Source of the DNA: an uncultured Hungatella sp.
Lineage (GTDB): Bacteria > Bacillota > Clostridia > Lachnospirales > Lachnospiraceae
Assembly: GCA_910585645.1 (NCBI GenBank)
Contig: CAJUFP010000180.1
Coordinates: 1 to 6,461, forward strand
Length of the DNA: 6,461 nt
Direction: 5' to 3'
Every line of letters begins with the position of its first letter. Position 1 is the stretch's first letter. The translations under genes were made by a program, and so were the position numbers. Of the stretch, positions 5,538-6,461 are shown one piece after another. The notes beneath the pieces are model-generated. The model did not search any database and was not told where the DNA came from. It saw only the letters and a list, made by a program, of their open reading frames with translations.

Positions 5538-6461
5538 TTAGTGAGGACAAAATTTATATGTGACAGTATTTATCAATCCTAAGACCTTCACATCCCCACA
5601 ATAGGAACATGTAACCGCGTTATAAGTATTTACAACGCATCCGCCGTTCCCATCCTTCTGATGTTTAGTCACCGTTCCGGAATCCGAATAGTTATGCACA
5701 CAAGCCGCTCTGTCGTTCCCGTCCATATCACTTAAGTCATAAACTGTCCCGTCATCCGCCGTAAAATAATAATCGGACACCAGCTTTTCATATTCTATAG
5801 GTTCTGTGGAAAATACTATTTCCAGCCCGTCATCGTCATCTGCCTCATTGATCAAAACCCGTGGTTTTGTGTATGCCATAGCTGTCATCCCTCCGGCCAT
5901 ACCGATCAAAACTGCCACCATCGCAGACAAAAATACTCTGTGTTTTATTTCTTTCTTCATCTCCAAAATTCTCCTTTTATAAATTTTTTTACGGCTTTCC
6001 GTTCTCATTCCCGCCCCAAATCGTCTAAAACGCCCTTGGGGCGTCGCGACTTCCAGGATAAGATCCATATACTTCTTTCTCTCCTCCTCCTCCTTTCCAT
6101 CCACCACAATACTGTCACAGAACATCTCGCCCACACAGGAAACCTCCCGAAACAGAAGATACACAAAAGGGTTAAACCAGTGAAGCGCCATCACCAGGAT
6201 GCAGATCCATTTCACCAGCACATCATTGTGCCTGATATGTACCAATTCATGCTTTAATATGTATTCGGCATCTCTGGCATCCATTTTACGATCCCCATTC
6301 CCTGCCGGGAATATAACAACCGGTTTCATCACCCCGCATGTCAGCGGCGAGTCGCAGTATTCAGAGCATAAGAATTGAACCCTTCGCTTTATCTTCAATG
6401 TATTTTTAATGCTTTAGGAAAGTATCAGATTCAGAGCAGACAAAAAGAGCAGCTTTATACA
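5538..6461 (-). pseudogene. M56-family (BlaR1-type) membrane metallopeptidase, interrupted and running off the window
   Basis: Proteins of this family are integral membrane zinc proteases that sense a signal outside the cell and switch off a BlaI repressor. Numbering from the TTG at 6396-6398 (286 aa to the stop), the visible parts are: the family motif S-P-L-T-C-G-V-M-K-P-V-V-I-F-P at 17-31; the zinc site H-E-L-V-H at 50-54; a hydrophobic segment at about 61-83; E-M-F-C-D at 91-95, which supplies the expected third ligand Glu; a basic cytoplasmic stretch at 123-153; and a last membrane segment at 154-176. An extracytoplasmic tail of 110 residues follows, with C233, H235, H246, C254, C264, C267, C284 and H286. 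The catalytic core is intact, but the usual N-terminal membrane helices are not in this frame. An in-frame TAA at 6414-6416 separates the core from an upstream piece (6461-6417) whose K-L-L-F-L-S-A-L-N-L-I-L-S resembles the first membrane helix of M56 proteins. I read this as a gene broken by an internal deletion or a nonsense change. Initiation at the TTG is unlikely, since no ribosome binding site precedes it. Confidence 0.7.

Noticed and set aside
5524..5550. TTG start of BlaI-2 overlapping the end of the M56 gene
   Set aside because: The AAGGGG ribosome site lies downstream of that TTG, and the paralogue begins at the position of the later ATG.
968..6461. Beta-lactam resistance locus
   Set aside because: No beta-lactamase or PBP2a-like gene is present, and the M56 protein lacks a penicillin-binding sensor domain.
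1..6461. CRISPR array, tRNA or rRNA genes
   Set aside because: I found no regularly spaced direct repeats and no stretch with tRNA or rRNA character on either strand.

Overview
The window looks like a chromosomal accessory region from a low-to-moderate GC Firmicute, most likely a gut Clostridia/Lachnospiraceae-type organism. The support is strong purine-rich Shine-Dalgarno sites (GGAGG, GGGAG, AAGGGG), BlaI-type repressors with an M56 (BlaR1-type) membrane peptidase, and a transposase fragment of a kind I associate with that group. The taxonomic call is an inference. Apart from the transposase fragment, every gene I accept is on the minus strand, so transcription runs from high to low coordinates.

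Upstream block (6461 to about 3696, minus): an M56-family metallopeptidase gene that enters from beyond the window edge and is interrupted by an in-frame TAA at 6414-6416; 14-20 bp after it a BlaI/MecI-type repressor (BlaI-2); then, after about 130 bp, a secreted protein of unknown function (4305-5015) and, 10 bp further, a small protein of unknown function (3767-4294). A hairpin at 3697-3726 is a plausible end for this block.

Centre (about 3001-3700, plus): the N-terminal part of an insertion-sequence transposase carrying cysteine-rich zinc-ribbon motifs, cut off in the second ribbon. Its upstream flank comes within about 11 bp of the ribosome binding site of the next minus-strand gene, so the element probably sits between that gene and its original promoter.

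Downstream block (2977 to 62, minus): a 509-aa protein of unknown function, a second BlaI-type repressor (BlaI-1, about two thirds identical to BlaI-2 by hand alignment) with its own candidate promoter and operator-like dyad, a 257-aa protein of unknown function, and a strong intrinsic terminator at 62-95.

How the parts may work together: BlaI repressors are normally released from DNA after signalling by a partner M56 membrane protease. The one M56 gene here looks broken and carries a Cys/His-rich tail where BlaR1 has a penicillin-binding sensor, so this does not look like a beta-lactam resistance locus. The picture is of two related BlaI-controlled modules of unknown-function proteins, one with a damaged sensor and one without a visible sensor. 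Control of the unknown genes by the BlaI proteins is inferred from proximity only.
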